Origin: Dialister sp.
GTDB lineage: Bacteria > Bacillota > Negativicutes > Veillonellales > Dialisteraceae
DNA length: 5,493 nt
Direction of reading: 5' to 3'
Assembly: GCA_022722495.1 (NCBI GenBank)
Contig: JAIJLI010000164.1
Span: 1-5,493 of the forward strand
The stretch's first letter is position 1. Each line of letters starts with the position of its first letter. Below the pieces are notes generated by a model that worked only from the letters and a program-made list of their open reading frames with translations, searched no databases and had not been told where the DNA came from. A program made the translations under genes and the position numbers. Positions 1-5,470 of the stretch are shown here, piece after piece.

Positions 1-69
1 GACGAGAATAGCGAGCTATTTAAGGAAGGTTATGACGAAGCTATGTATAAAAATTCTTGTAGAATCTGA
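1..69 (+). CDS. Possible 3' end of an unidentified upstream gene (partial)
   Basis: Reading from base 1, frame 1 stays open for 22 codons and stops at TGA 67-69. The peptide is hydrophilic and acidic (it begins DENSELFKEGYDE) and ends in CRI. It does not resemble the usual C-termini of DnaK, GrpE or HrcA, the common upstream neighbours of dnaJ, so I cannot name it. Frame 2 is also open from base 2 to TAA 95-97, so an open frame here is weak evidence for coding. An imperfect hairpin (66-72 with 80-86, one mismatch) overlaps the frame-1 stop but has no clean T-run after it. The stretch could equally be the non-coding upstream region of dnaJ. Confidence 0.25.
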   Translation, partial: DENSELFKEGYDEAMYKNSCRI

Positions 70-104
70 CTCTGCGATTGAATCAGCGTTTCCCTAATTT
101 CTTT

Positions 105-108
105 GAGG
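105..108 (+). promoter_or_regulatory. dnaJ ribosome binding site
   Basis: GAGG lies 10 bases before the ATG at 119 and supports that start. I see no convincing sigma-A promoter and no CIRCE (HrcA) inverted repeat in bases 1-118. dnaJ is therefore probably transcribed from a promoter upstream of the window. Confidence 0.7.
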
Positions 109-118
109 ATAGAAAAGA

Positions 119-1291
119 ATGGCAGACAGCAGAGATTACTATGACGTGCTGGGCGTCAATAAAAGCGCCTCAGACGATGAAATAAAGAAAGCATATCGCC
201 GGCTGGCACGCAAGTACCATCCGGATCTGAATAAAGACAATCCAAAAGCCGCGGAAGAAAAATTCAAGGAAGTCAATGAAGCCTACCACGTTCTCTCCGA
301 TGCGGACAAGAGAGCGCAGTATGACCAGCTCGGACACGATGCCTTCACGCAGGCTGCCAGCGGCGGCGGTGCGGGTTACGGCGGCTTCGGACAGGGAGGC
401 TTTGGCGGTTTCGGCGGACAGGGAGGCTTTGGCGGCTTCGACATGGGTGATATTTTCGACATGTTCACCGGCGGCGGACGCAGACGGAGCAATGGCCCGG
501 AGCAGGGCGCTGACCTCCGCTATGATATGGAGATCACCCTTCGCGAAGCAGCGACTGGTATCAAGAAGAAATTCACCGTACCGAAGAATGATACCTGTAC
601 CCATTGCCACGGCACCGGTGCAGAGCCAGGCTCCTCCATCGAGACCTGCCCCGACTGCCACGGTACCGGACAGCAGCGTGTGGTAAGGAATGGTCCTTTC
701 GGACAGATGGTGAATATCATCACCTGCCAGCACTGTCAGGGCAGCGGCAAGATCATCCGGAATAAATGCTCCGAATGCCGCGGCACTGGCACGATCCGCG
801 TGAAAAAGACCATCGAAGTGAATATCCCGGCCGGTGCTGACACCGGTGTGCGCATGCGCGTCTCCGGCGAGGGTGAGCCAGGCAAGCGCGGTGGTCCGAA
901 GGGGGATCTCTACGTATACATCTACGTGAAAGACGATCCAGACTTTGAGCGTGACGGGGATGATCTCTACAAGAGTGTAGACATCACCTTCCCGGTCGCC
1001 GCTCTTGGCAGCACCATCAAGGTCAAGACCCTTGACAAAGAGGTCGAGCTCAAGATCCCCGCCGGTACGCAGAGCGGTACCCGCTTCCGCATCATCGGTG
1101 AAGGCATGCCGCACCTCCAGTCCAGCCGGAAGGGCAATCTGTACGTGGAAGTCAAAGTCACCGTACCAAAGCGCCTGAAGGAAGAGCAGAAGGAAGCCCT
1201 CCTGAACTACGCCCACCTCATGGGAGAGGACTGCGCGCAGTACAAAGGAAAGAGCTCTTGGCTTGATAAGATCATCGATAAGTTTAAGTAA
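119..1291 (+). CDS. dnaJ: Chaperone protein DnaJ (type I Hsp40)
   Basis: Cytosolic co-chaperone that delivers unfolded clients to DnaK and stimulates its ATPase; GrpE completes the cycle. The 390-residue protein has the full type I layout. The J-domain covers about residues 5-72, with the catalytic HPD at 34-36. A Gly/Phe-rich linker covers about 82-120, with GGF and GGFG repeats. The zinc region has four CxxCxGxG motifs starting at C160, C177, C203 and C217. Two beta-rich client-binding domains follow, and the C-terminal tail is helical. Length and all key residues are normal for the family. An ATG start with GAGG upstream fits the usual J-domain onset. The gene ends at a strong intrinsic terminator, so it closes its transcription unit. 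The upstream partner cannot be identified from this window. Confidence 0.98.
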   Translation: MADSRDYYDVLGVNKSASDDEIKKAYRRLARKYHPDLNKDNPKAAEEKFKEVNEAYHVLSDADKRAQYDQLGHDAFTQAASGGGAGYGGFGQGGFGGFGGQGGFGGFDMGDIFDMFTGGGRRRSNGPEQGADLRYDMEITLREAATGIKKKFTVPKNDTCTHCHGTGAEPGSSIETCPDCHGTGQQRVVRNGPFGQMVNIITCQHCQGSGKIIRNKCSECRGTGTIRVKKTIEVNIPAGADTGVRMRVSGEGEPGKRGGPKGDLYVYIYVKDDPDFERDGDDLYKSVDITFPVAALGSTIKVKTLDKEVELKIPAGTQSGTRFRIIGEGMPHLQSSRKGNLYVEVKVTVPKRLKEEQKEALLNYAHLMGEDCAQYKGKSSWLDKIIDKFK

Positions 1292-1299
1292 GACATTTG

Positions 1300-1342
1300 A
1301 AACCGCTTCGCGGATGGATTCCATTCGCAAAGCGGTTTTTTT
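1300..1342 (+). terminator. Strong intrinsic terminator after dnaJ
   Basis: The outer stem AAACCGCTT (1300-1308) pairs perfectly with AAGCGGTTT (1330-1338). After a one-base mismatch the helix continues for eight more pairs (1310-1317 with 1321-1328, including one G-T wobble), closed by a three-base loop. A run of seven T (1336-1342) completes it, the first three being part of the stem. It begins nine bases after the dnaJ stop, so it should separate dnaJ from the holB unit. Confidence 0.95.
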
Positions 1343-1389
1343 ATGGAATGAACGTGTTTCTATTGTCCCTTTTTGCATATGACGCCCAT

Positions 1390-1402
1390 GGCAGCTGCTG
1401 CC
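1390..1402. repeat. Short perfect dyad upstream of the holB promoter
   Basis: GGCAGC (1390-1395) and GCTGCC (1397-1402) form a perfect inverted repeat around a single T. The one-base centre cannot form an RNA hairpin without opening pairs, so if it is functional a DNA-binding protein site is more likely. It lies 26 bases before the -35 box at 1429. A six-base dyad is short enough to arise by chance. Confidence 0.25.
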
Positions 1403-1428
1403 TTCCATTTTCTCTGCGCATGAAATTT

Positions 1429-1457
1429 TTGCACCATCGCGCCTCGCATGATACAAT
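1429..1457 (+). promoter_or_regulatory. Sigma-A-type promoter of the holB operon, with extended -10
   Basis: TTGCAC (1429-1434, -35) is followed by a 17-base spacer and TACAAT (1452-1457, -10). TG at 1449-1450 gives an extended -10. One base in the -10 box and one or two in the -35 box differ from consensus, and the spacing is ideal. Transcription should start near 1464-1466. This leaves about 230 nt of leader before the holB ATG. The dnaJ terminator lies just upstream, so the holB unit has its own start. Confidence 0.8.
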
Positions 1458-1483
1458 AGAATGTGAATTTTTATGGTTATTTT

Positions 1484-1681
1484 ATGAGCGGCAAGCTCAT
1501 TGATTCCTTATGAAAGAGGTTTCAAGCGGGGCTGCAGGTTGAGGGTGCAATGGCGCTGCGGCGTGGGATCATGATGAAGCGCCGTGAAGGTTGTTATCTC
1601 ATCGTGCATTCTGCACTTCAAGAGCAACGAGCCCTGTTGAATCCGTGAGGCTATGCAGCTTGTGACAGGCGTTGCTGTATA
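1484..1681 (+). promoter_or_regulatory. Predicted structured 5' leader of holB (three consecutive folds)
   Basis: The leader can be folded by eye into three adjacent elements. Hairpin 1 is a perfect six-pair stem, ATGAGC 1484-1489 with GCTCAT 1495-1500. Element 2 is a long nested rod: 1506-1512/1644-1650, 1521-1525/1637-1641, 1528-1533/1630-1635, 1538-1541/1625-1628, 1543-1549/1612-1618 and 1550-1557/1578-1585. That is 37 pairs, including some wobbles, with internal loops and a 26-base bulge. Hairpin 3 is 1652-1659 with 1674-1681, eight pairs with one wobble, ending five bases before the ribosome binding site. I do not recognise a known riboswitch, T-box, 6S, SRP, RNase P or tmRNA signature. 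Hand folding overestimates structure, so this is a proposal. A 32-codon frame (1550-1648) runs through the same bases and is a competing explanation. Confidence 0.4.
1550..1648 (+). CDS. Possible 32-residue leader ORF upstream of holB
   Basis: ATG at 1550 opens a frame of 32 codons to TGA 1646-1648. A purine-rich GAGGG (1541-1545) sits four bases before the ATG, which is closer than ideal. The peptide begins MALRRGIMMKRREG and is basic at its start. I recognise no family, signal peptide or membrane segment. Two shorter frames precede it and share an ATGA junction: nine codons from 1484, and ten codons from 1510. Neither has a visible ribosome binding site. Coding potential is weak, and the bases are also explained by the proposed RNA fold. 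Confidence 0.15.
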   Translation: MALRRGIMMKRREGCYLIVHSALQEQRALLNP

Positions 1682-1686
1682 CTTTC

Positions 1687-1692
1687 AAGGAG
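1687..1692 (+). promoter_or_regulatory. holB ribosome binding site (fixes the start)
   Basis: AAGGAG lies six bases before ATG 1699. This supports 1699 over an in-frame TTG at 1672, which has no ribosome binding site and whose first codons would include this motif. Confidence 0.85.
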
Positions 1693-1698
1693 CGAGTG

Positions 1699-2730
1699 AT
1701 GACGGATTTCCTACCTCATGTCTATGGACAGGAAAAAGTGAAGAAGGAATGGAAGCGGCTTCTCGAGGAGAGGCGGCTTCCGCATACGATGGTCCTGTAT
1801 GGCGATGAGGGTCTCGGAAAGACGACAGCTGCTTTTGACCTTGCAGGCGTGCTGACGGGGAAGTCGGAAAAGCTCTGGGAGGAGATCCATCTCTGGGAGC
1901 GGGAGTCTTCCGGCAAGGAGCCGGTTGTGACCTTTGCGGATCATCAGGTCTGGTATCTTCGTCCGATGGGAATGGAGCTCAAGATCGAGCAGTTCCGCCT
2001 GTTTTTGGACGCGATGGCAACATTCGATGAGACGGTGCATGTGTGCATCATCGATGAAGCGCAGACGATGATGGATCCGGTGGCAAATTCGCTCCTGAAG
2101 ACCTTAGAGGAGCCGGAGGGAAATATCCATTTCATCCTTATTACGCATGATCTTCATGCGTTGCTTCCGACCATCATTTCCCGTGGTGAGCGGTTTGCCT
2201 TCCTGCCTCTGTCGGAGGGAGACTATCTCTCGCTCATGGCGTCGGATCCGAAGAAGTATCACTTCCCGAAGGGAATGGATGCGAAGGTGCTCTTCCAGCT
2301 TTCAGAAGGAAATCCGGGGATCACGCTGGAGGTCTGTGATGAAAAGGGAGAGGCAGAGCCGCAGTCGGCGATGGATTTCTGGAATATCCTGACGCATGAT
2401 GCGATGCCTTTTGCGACACTCTCCGCTATGGAGCTGGGGGAGAGAAAGGATTTCCTGCGGCGGCTTCGCTGGATCCGCCTGGTGGGGCGCGATATCATGG
2501 TGATCGCAGAGACAGGGGATGCTTCTCTTTCCCGCTGCGGGTCGGTCGCGGGACGCGAGGCTTCTCTCGCTGCTTTCTGGGACCGCGGTCGGGGAGAGAA
2601 AGCGATGGGTGTGCTGCAAACGGCAGAAACGGCAGTTTCTCGATATATCAATAGTAAAAATGTATGGGATTATATTCTCATCAGTTTGGAACATATACAG
2701 AAAGGCAGCCAGAAATGGAGCAGATCGTAG
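1699..2730 (+). CDS. holB: DNA polymerase III delta-prime subunit (clamp loader)
   Basis: An AAA+ subunit that works with delta and tau/gamma to load the beta sliding clamp at the replication fork. The protein has 343 residues. The N-terminal AAA+ domain has a P-loop GDEGLGKT (35-42), a Walker B-like CIIDEAQTM (116-124), the block NSLLKTLEEPEGNIHFILIT (130-149) typical of DnaX/HolB proteins, and SRG at 161-163 where the family usually has SRC. A variable helical C-terminal half (about 220-343) would form the collar. Between the P-loop and Walker B (43-115) there are no cysteines, so the four-cysteine zinc module common in clamp-loader AAA+ subunits is missing. Identity rests on the DEA/LLKTLEEP blocks and on the neighbouring ricT, the usual partner of holB in Bacillota. 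DnaX is less likely because of the short length and this context. The end overlaps ricT by 16 bases. Confidence 0.9.
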   Translation: MTDFLPHVYGQEKVKKEWKRLLEERRLPHTMVLYGDEGLGKTTAAFDLAGVLTGKSEKLWEEIHLWERESSGKEPVVTFADHQVWYLRPMGMELKIEQFRLFLDAMATFDETVHVCIIDEAQTMMDPVANSLLKTLEEPEGNIHFILITHDLHALLPTIISRGERFAFLPLSEGDYLSLMASDPKKYHFPKGMDAKVLFQLSEGNPGITLEVCDEKGEAEPQSAMDFWNILTHDAMPFATLSAMELGERKDFLRRLRWIRLVGRDIMVIAETGDASLSRCGSVAGREASLAAFWDRGRGEKAMGVLQTAETAVSRYINSKNVWDYILISLEHIQKGSQKWSRS

Positions 2731-3554
2731 GTGTCCGGTTCAAGCCGGCAGGGAAAATATATTATTTCGATGGCAATGACCTGGAGCTTCACTTGGATGA
2801 CGGGGTCATCGTGGAGACGTCGCGCGGGCTGGAGTATGGCTATGTAGTGACGATGCCGACTGAGGCGGAGAAGGATGAGGAGAATCCGATGAAGCCGGTC
2901 ATCCGCAGGGCGACGATCAAGGATATGGCGCAGCTGGAGCGGAATAAGGCGAGGGAGAAATCGGCTTTCGATATCTGTCTTCAGAAAATCGAGAAGTTCA
3001 AGGTGCCGATGAAGCTCTTGCGGGCAGAGTATACATTTGATAGAAATAAGATCGTTTTCTTCTTCACCTCAGATGGGCGTGTCGATTTCAGGGAACTGGT
3101 GAAGGAGCTGGCTGCGGTCTTCCATACGCGCATCGAGCTTCGTCAGGTGGGCGTGCGTGATGAGGCGAAGCAGGTCTCGGGGATCGGCTCGTGCGGACGG
3201 CCGCTGTGCTGCGCGACGTTCCTTGGAGATTTCGCTCCGGTGTCGATCAAGATGGCAAAGAATCAGGGATTGTCGCTGAATCCGACGAAGATTTCCGGGG
3301 TCTGCGGGCGTCTTATGTGCTGCCTGCGCTATGAAAATGACCAGTACACGGGGGATAACATCCGCAGGAAGAAGTGCTGCGCGATGCAGCAGAAGGGAAA
3401 GCAGTTCCGCGTCGGCATGAAGGTCATCACGGATGAAGGCATGGGACAGGTGCTGTATGTGAATTCACAGAAGCATACGGTCAAGGTGCAGCTCGATGGA
3501 CAGAAGACGAAGACGCTTTCCTGGGATGTGGTAGAGCAGGTGGAAAATGACTGA
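2715..3554 (+). CDS. ricT: RicT (YaaT), PSP1-domain Fe-S regulator of RNA processing
   Basis: In B. subtilis RicT forms the Y-complex with RicA and RicF. That complex binds [4Fe-4S] clusters, assists RNase Y mRNA maturation, and affects competence, sporulation and biofilm formation. This copy has 279 residues, close to the 275 of YaaT. The N-terminal part begins VGVRFKPAGKIYYF. A PSP1 C-terminal-type domain lies around 60-146. Two diagnostic cysteine blocks follow: GSCGRPLCCATFLGDF (158-173; C160, C165, C166) and SGVCGRLMCCLRYEND (194-209; C197, C202, C203). A further Cys pair is at 221-222, then a small beta-rich tail. I chose ATG 2715 because AGAAAGG sits nine bases upstream and the protein then starts like the family; an in-frame ATG at 2664 would add 17 non-family residues. 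It overlaps holB by 16 bases and trmN6 by 8. Older annotations may call it a signal-peptidase-like protein, which is misleading. Confidence 0.95.
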   Translation: MEQIVGVRFKPAGKIYYFDGNDLELHLDDGVIVETSRGLEYGYVVTMPTEAEKDEENPMKPVIRRATIKDMAQLERNKAREKSAFDICLQKIEKFKVPMKLLRAEYTFDRNKIVFFFTSDGRVDFRELVKELAAVFHTRIELRQVGVRDEAKQVSGIGSCGRPLCCATFLGDFAPVSIKMAKNQGLSLNPTKISGVCGRLMCCLRYENDQYTGDNIRRKKCCAMQQKGKQFRVGMKVITDEGMGQVLYVNSQKHTVKVQLDGQKTKTLSWDVVEQVEND

Positions 3555-4284
3555 GTGGACACTGAAGGATGGCGAGCGGCTCGATGATCTGGTACGGGAT
3601 GGCATGCGTCTCATCCAGCGTCCGGATCAGTTCTGCTTCTCGGTGGACTCCGTACTGCTCGCGCACTACGTGAAGCCGAAGGCGAAGGATCGGATCGCAG
3701 ACCTCGGGACGGGGACAGGTGTCATCTCTCTCCTCGTCTCGGCTTTGGGCGGAAGGGATATCACGGCCTTTGAGGTGAATCCCGTCATGGCAGATCTCGC
3801 GCGCCGCAATATAGCGGGGAATGGGGAAGAGGACCGGATCCATGTGGTCGAGTGTGATTACCGGAAGGTGAATGAAAGGTTTCCTTCCGGCTCTTTTTCG
3901 TTGGTGCTGGCGAATCCACCCTATCGCGAAATGGGGACGGGGAAGATGAGCATGCTAGAGGGGGTCGCCAGTGCGAGCTATGAGATGAATGCATCGCTCA
4001 CAGACGTTTTCAAGACAGCGCAGTATCTTTTGAAATACGGCGGCCGTCTCGCGATGGTGCATCGTGCCGATCGCACGGCTGATCTCATAGCCATCGGACG
4101 GTCGTATCGCATGGAGCCGAAGCGAATGCGTTTCATTTACGCCAGAAAAGGCCATACCGCGGTGCGAGTCCTCATCGAGTGGAAGTATGGAGGAAATCCG
4201 GAGCTTACGGTAGAGCCGCCGCTCCTTCTGCATAACCGAGACGGATCGTATACGGATGAAGTGCTGGAGATATATGGGAAATGA
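3547..4284 (+). CDS. trmN6: tRNA1(Val) adenine-37 N6-methyltransferase-like protein (YabB/TrmN6)
   Basis: A class I S-adenosylmethionine methyltransferase of 245 residues. The SAM-binding glycine loop is DLGTGTGVISLL (52-63). The acidic residue at the end of strand 2 is E76 (AFEVNP). The catalytic N6-adenine motif is LANPPY (121-126). The N-terminal block with QRPDQFCFSVDSVLLAHYV (24-42) is typical of the YfiC/YabB family; E. coli TrmN6 modifies A37 of tRNA1(Val). The position directly after ricT matches B. subtilis yabB, except that yabA does not intervene. PrmC also has NPPY, but it carries a separate N-terminal helical domain and sits in a different context. The start overlaps the ricT end by 8 bases, with a purine-rich AGGTGGAAA just upstream, suggesting coupled translation. 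The tRNA substrate is inferred from the family. Confidence 0.88.
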   Translation: MTEWTLKDGERLDDLVRDGMRLIQRPDQFCFSVDSVLLAHYVKPKAKDRIADLGTGTGVISLLVSALGGRDITAFEVNPVMADLARRNIAGNGEEDRIHVVECDYRKVNERFPSGSFSLVLANPPYREMGTGKMSMLEGVASASYEMNASLTDVFKTAQYLLKYGGRLAMVHRADRTADLIAIGRSYRMEPKRMRFIYARKGHTAVRVLIEWKYGGNPELTVEPPLLLHNRDGSYTDEVLEIYGK

Positions 4285-4318
4285 ATGAGGGCTAAGTTTG
4301 AAAGCAGAAAGAACGATC

Positions 4319-4346
4319 TACCCTTTATGCGAATCTTCAAAGGGTA
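4319..4346. repeat. Inverted repeat after trmN6 (hairpin without a T-run)
   Basis: TACCCTTT (4319-4326) and AAAGGGTA (4339-4346) are perfect eight-base arms around a 12-base loop. They begin 35 bases after the trmN6 stop. No T-run follows on either strand, so this is not a standard intrinsic terminator. It could be a transcript-end processing or stabilising hairpin, or part of the repeat-bearing DNA that follows. Confidence 0.5.
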
Positions 4347-4349
4347 AGC

Positions 4350-4538
4350 GGGTTCTGAAGGTTCAAAAGGTTCATAGGTTTCTCATCTTTTGCGAATAAC
4401 GTATATTTTAAAACTTCGCGGTGCTTTCATATGATGATGCGCCGCACCAACCCCACTGAACCCATAGCACCCGTCTCCCTCTTTCATCCGTAATCAAAGG
4501 GCGCCCCGTCCCACGGGCTAACCCTGAACCTTGAACTT
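4350..4538. repeat. Degenerate heptanucleotide repeats in both orientations upstream of rsmI
   Basis: AGGTTCA occurs at 4359-4365 and 4368-4374, with variants at 4350-4356 (GGGTTCT) and 4376-4382 (AGGTTTC). The complementary form TGAACCT occurs at 4525-4531, directly flanked by the variants CTAACCC (4518-4524) and TGAACTT (4532-4538), and another variant, TGAACCC, is at 4457-4463. The two clusters therefore face each other about 140 bases apart, in the 282-base gap between trmN6 and rsmI. The rest of the gap (4285-4318, 4383-4456 and 4464-4517) shows no gene. I see no terminal inverted repeats, target-site duplication or transposase, so this is not a demonstrable insertion sequence. Confidence 0.5.
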
Positions 4539-4553
4539 CCCCATTTCTACTGA

Positions 4554-4559
4554 AAGGAG
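4554..4559 (+). promoter_or_regulatory. rsmI ribosome binding site (fixes the start)
   Basis: AAGGAG, within a longer GAAAGGAG, lies seven bases before ATG 4567. This favours 4567 over an in-frame upstream start at 4531, which would put this motif inside the coding sequence. Confidence 0.88.
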
Positions 4560-4566
4560 CCATTCC

Positions 4567-5412
4567 ATGAGTGAAATCAATCCCGGCACCCTGTACCTGG
4601 TGCCGACACCGATCGGAAATCTGGAGGATATCACCGAAAGAGCGGTGGAGACCCTGAAACAGGCGGACATCATCGCGGCGGAGGATACCCGTCATACCCG
4701 GATCCTGCTGGATCATCTGGGCATTACGGGTCATGTCGTATCCTACCATGAACATAATAAAAAAGAAGCAGGGCCGAAGCTCATCGAAAAGCTGCTCGAT
4801 GGACAGTCGGTCGCACAGGTGAGTGATGCCGGGATGCCGGTCATCTCTGACCCCGGGGCAGATCTGGTGCGTCTGGCACTTGCAGAAGATATCCCCATTG
4901 TGCCGCTCCCGGGGCCGAATGCCGCACTGACAGCACTTGTGGCATCGGGCCTTGATGCCAGACAGTTTGCTTTCATCGGATTTCTGCCGAAGATCACCGC
5001 GAAGCAGAAGAAGCTTCTGATGGATATGAGCCGTGTGCCTGTGACGCTCATTTTCTACGAAGCGCCGCATCGCTTGAAGGAAACGCTGGATACGCTCATC
5101 AAATATCTCGGAGACAGACAGGCCGTGACGGCAAGAGAGCTCACGAAGAAATTCGAGACCTTCCGGCGGGGGACGCTGAAGGAGCTCCGCGCCGAGCTGG
5201 ATGAAAATGACCCTAGAGGTGAATATGTCATCCTCGTCGAGGGCTGGAATGAGGATATGGCAGAAGGGGAAGAGGAAGAAGCTTCCTGGGAGGCAGAAGC
5301 ACTGGAGCTGGCAAAGACACTTCCGCAGAAAGAAGCAGCGAGAAAGATCGCGGCAAAGTTTCATATGGGACGGCGAGACGTGTATCAGTACTTGCTCAAA
5401 AATGGGGACTAG
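4567..5412 (+). CDS. rsmI: 16S rRNA (cytidine-1402-2'-O)-methyltransferase RsmI
   Basis: Uses S-adenosylmethionine to 2'-O-methylate C1402 in the decoding centre of 16S rRNA; RsmH adds the N4-methyl to the same base. The 281-residue protein is of normal length. Tetrapyrrole-methylase-fold motifs appear in order: LVPTPIGNLEDIT (11-23), AAEDTRHTRILLDH (37-50), SDAGMPVISDPG (86-97), PLPGPNAALTAL (113-124) and FYEAPHRL (163-170). After a markedly acidic stretch (228-245, with a run of five Glu at 234-238), the C-terminal part (251-278; LPQKEAARKIAAKF then RRDVYQYLL) matches the small helix-turn-helix-like domain at the end of many RsmI proteins. In B. subtilis the equivalent yabC follows yabB and yazA; here yazA is absent and a repeat-bearing gap intervenes. 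Earlier names include YraL and YabC. Confidence 0.96.
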   Translation: MSEINPGTLYLVPTPIGNLEDITERAVETLKQADIIAAEDTRHTRILLDHLGITGHVVSYHEHNKKEAGPKLIEKLLDGQSVAQVSDAGMPVISDPGADLVRLALAEDIPIVPLPGPNAALTALVASGLDARQFAFIGFLPKITAKQKKLLMDMSRVPVTLIFYEAPHRLKETLDTLIKYLGDRQAVTARELTKKFETFRRGTLKELRAELDENDPRGEYVILVEGWNEDMAEGEEEEASWEAEALELAKTLPQKEAARKIAAKFHMGRRDVYQYLLKNGD

Positions 5413-5470
5413 TGACTGGTAGCTAGTAGCTAGTGGCTAGGGATTAGGAGTCTCAAGTGACTGGTGACTT
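5412..5470. repeat. Degenerate heptanucleotide tandem repeats after rsmI
   Basis: Starting on the last base of the rsmI stop codon, five consecutive 7-base units fit a loose GTRGCTA consensus (5412-5446). The second and third (5419-5425, 5426-5432) are identical. After an 11-base gap, two more units follow, GTGACTG (5457-5463) and GTGACTT (5464-5470). GTGACTG is also the first unit of the array. No T-rich hairpin terminator is visible before the window end, and nothing recognisable is seen in 5471-5493. Confidence 0.6.

Noticed and set aside
170..1456. 428-codon open frame on the minus strand across dnaJ
   Set aside because: It is a shadow of dnaJ: the + strand has every DnaJ motif, while the minus product matches no family I recognise and runs through the dnaJ terminator.
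1297..1503. 68-codon frame starting inside the dnaJ terminator
   Set aside because: Its start lies in the terminator stem, it has no ribosome binding site, and it runs through the holB promoter.
1543..1570. T-box, riboswitch or tmRNA-like motif in the holB leader
   Set aside because: The sequence is only loosely like a T-box core, and TTGAATCC at 1637-1644 lacks the conserved C of a T-loop. No signature of a known class was complete.
4402..4407. TATATT as a possible -10 box for rsmI
   Set aside because: The hexamer at the right distance (4379-4384, TTTCTC) is a poor -35 box, so the promoter of rsmI, if separate, is not identified.
4319..4540. MITE or insertion sequence remnant between trmN6 and rsmI
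   Set aside because: There are repeated heptads in both orientations, but no matched termini, target duplication or transposase fragment. It is kept only as a repeat region.
4408..5364. 318-codon open frame on the minus strand across rsmI
   Set aside because: It is antisense to a clear RsmI with all family motifs. Its product is Cys/Arg/His-rich, as expected from reading GC-rich coding DNA backwards.
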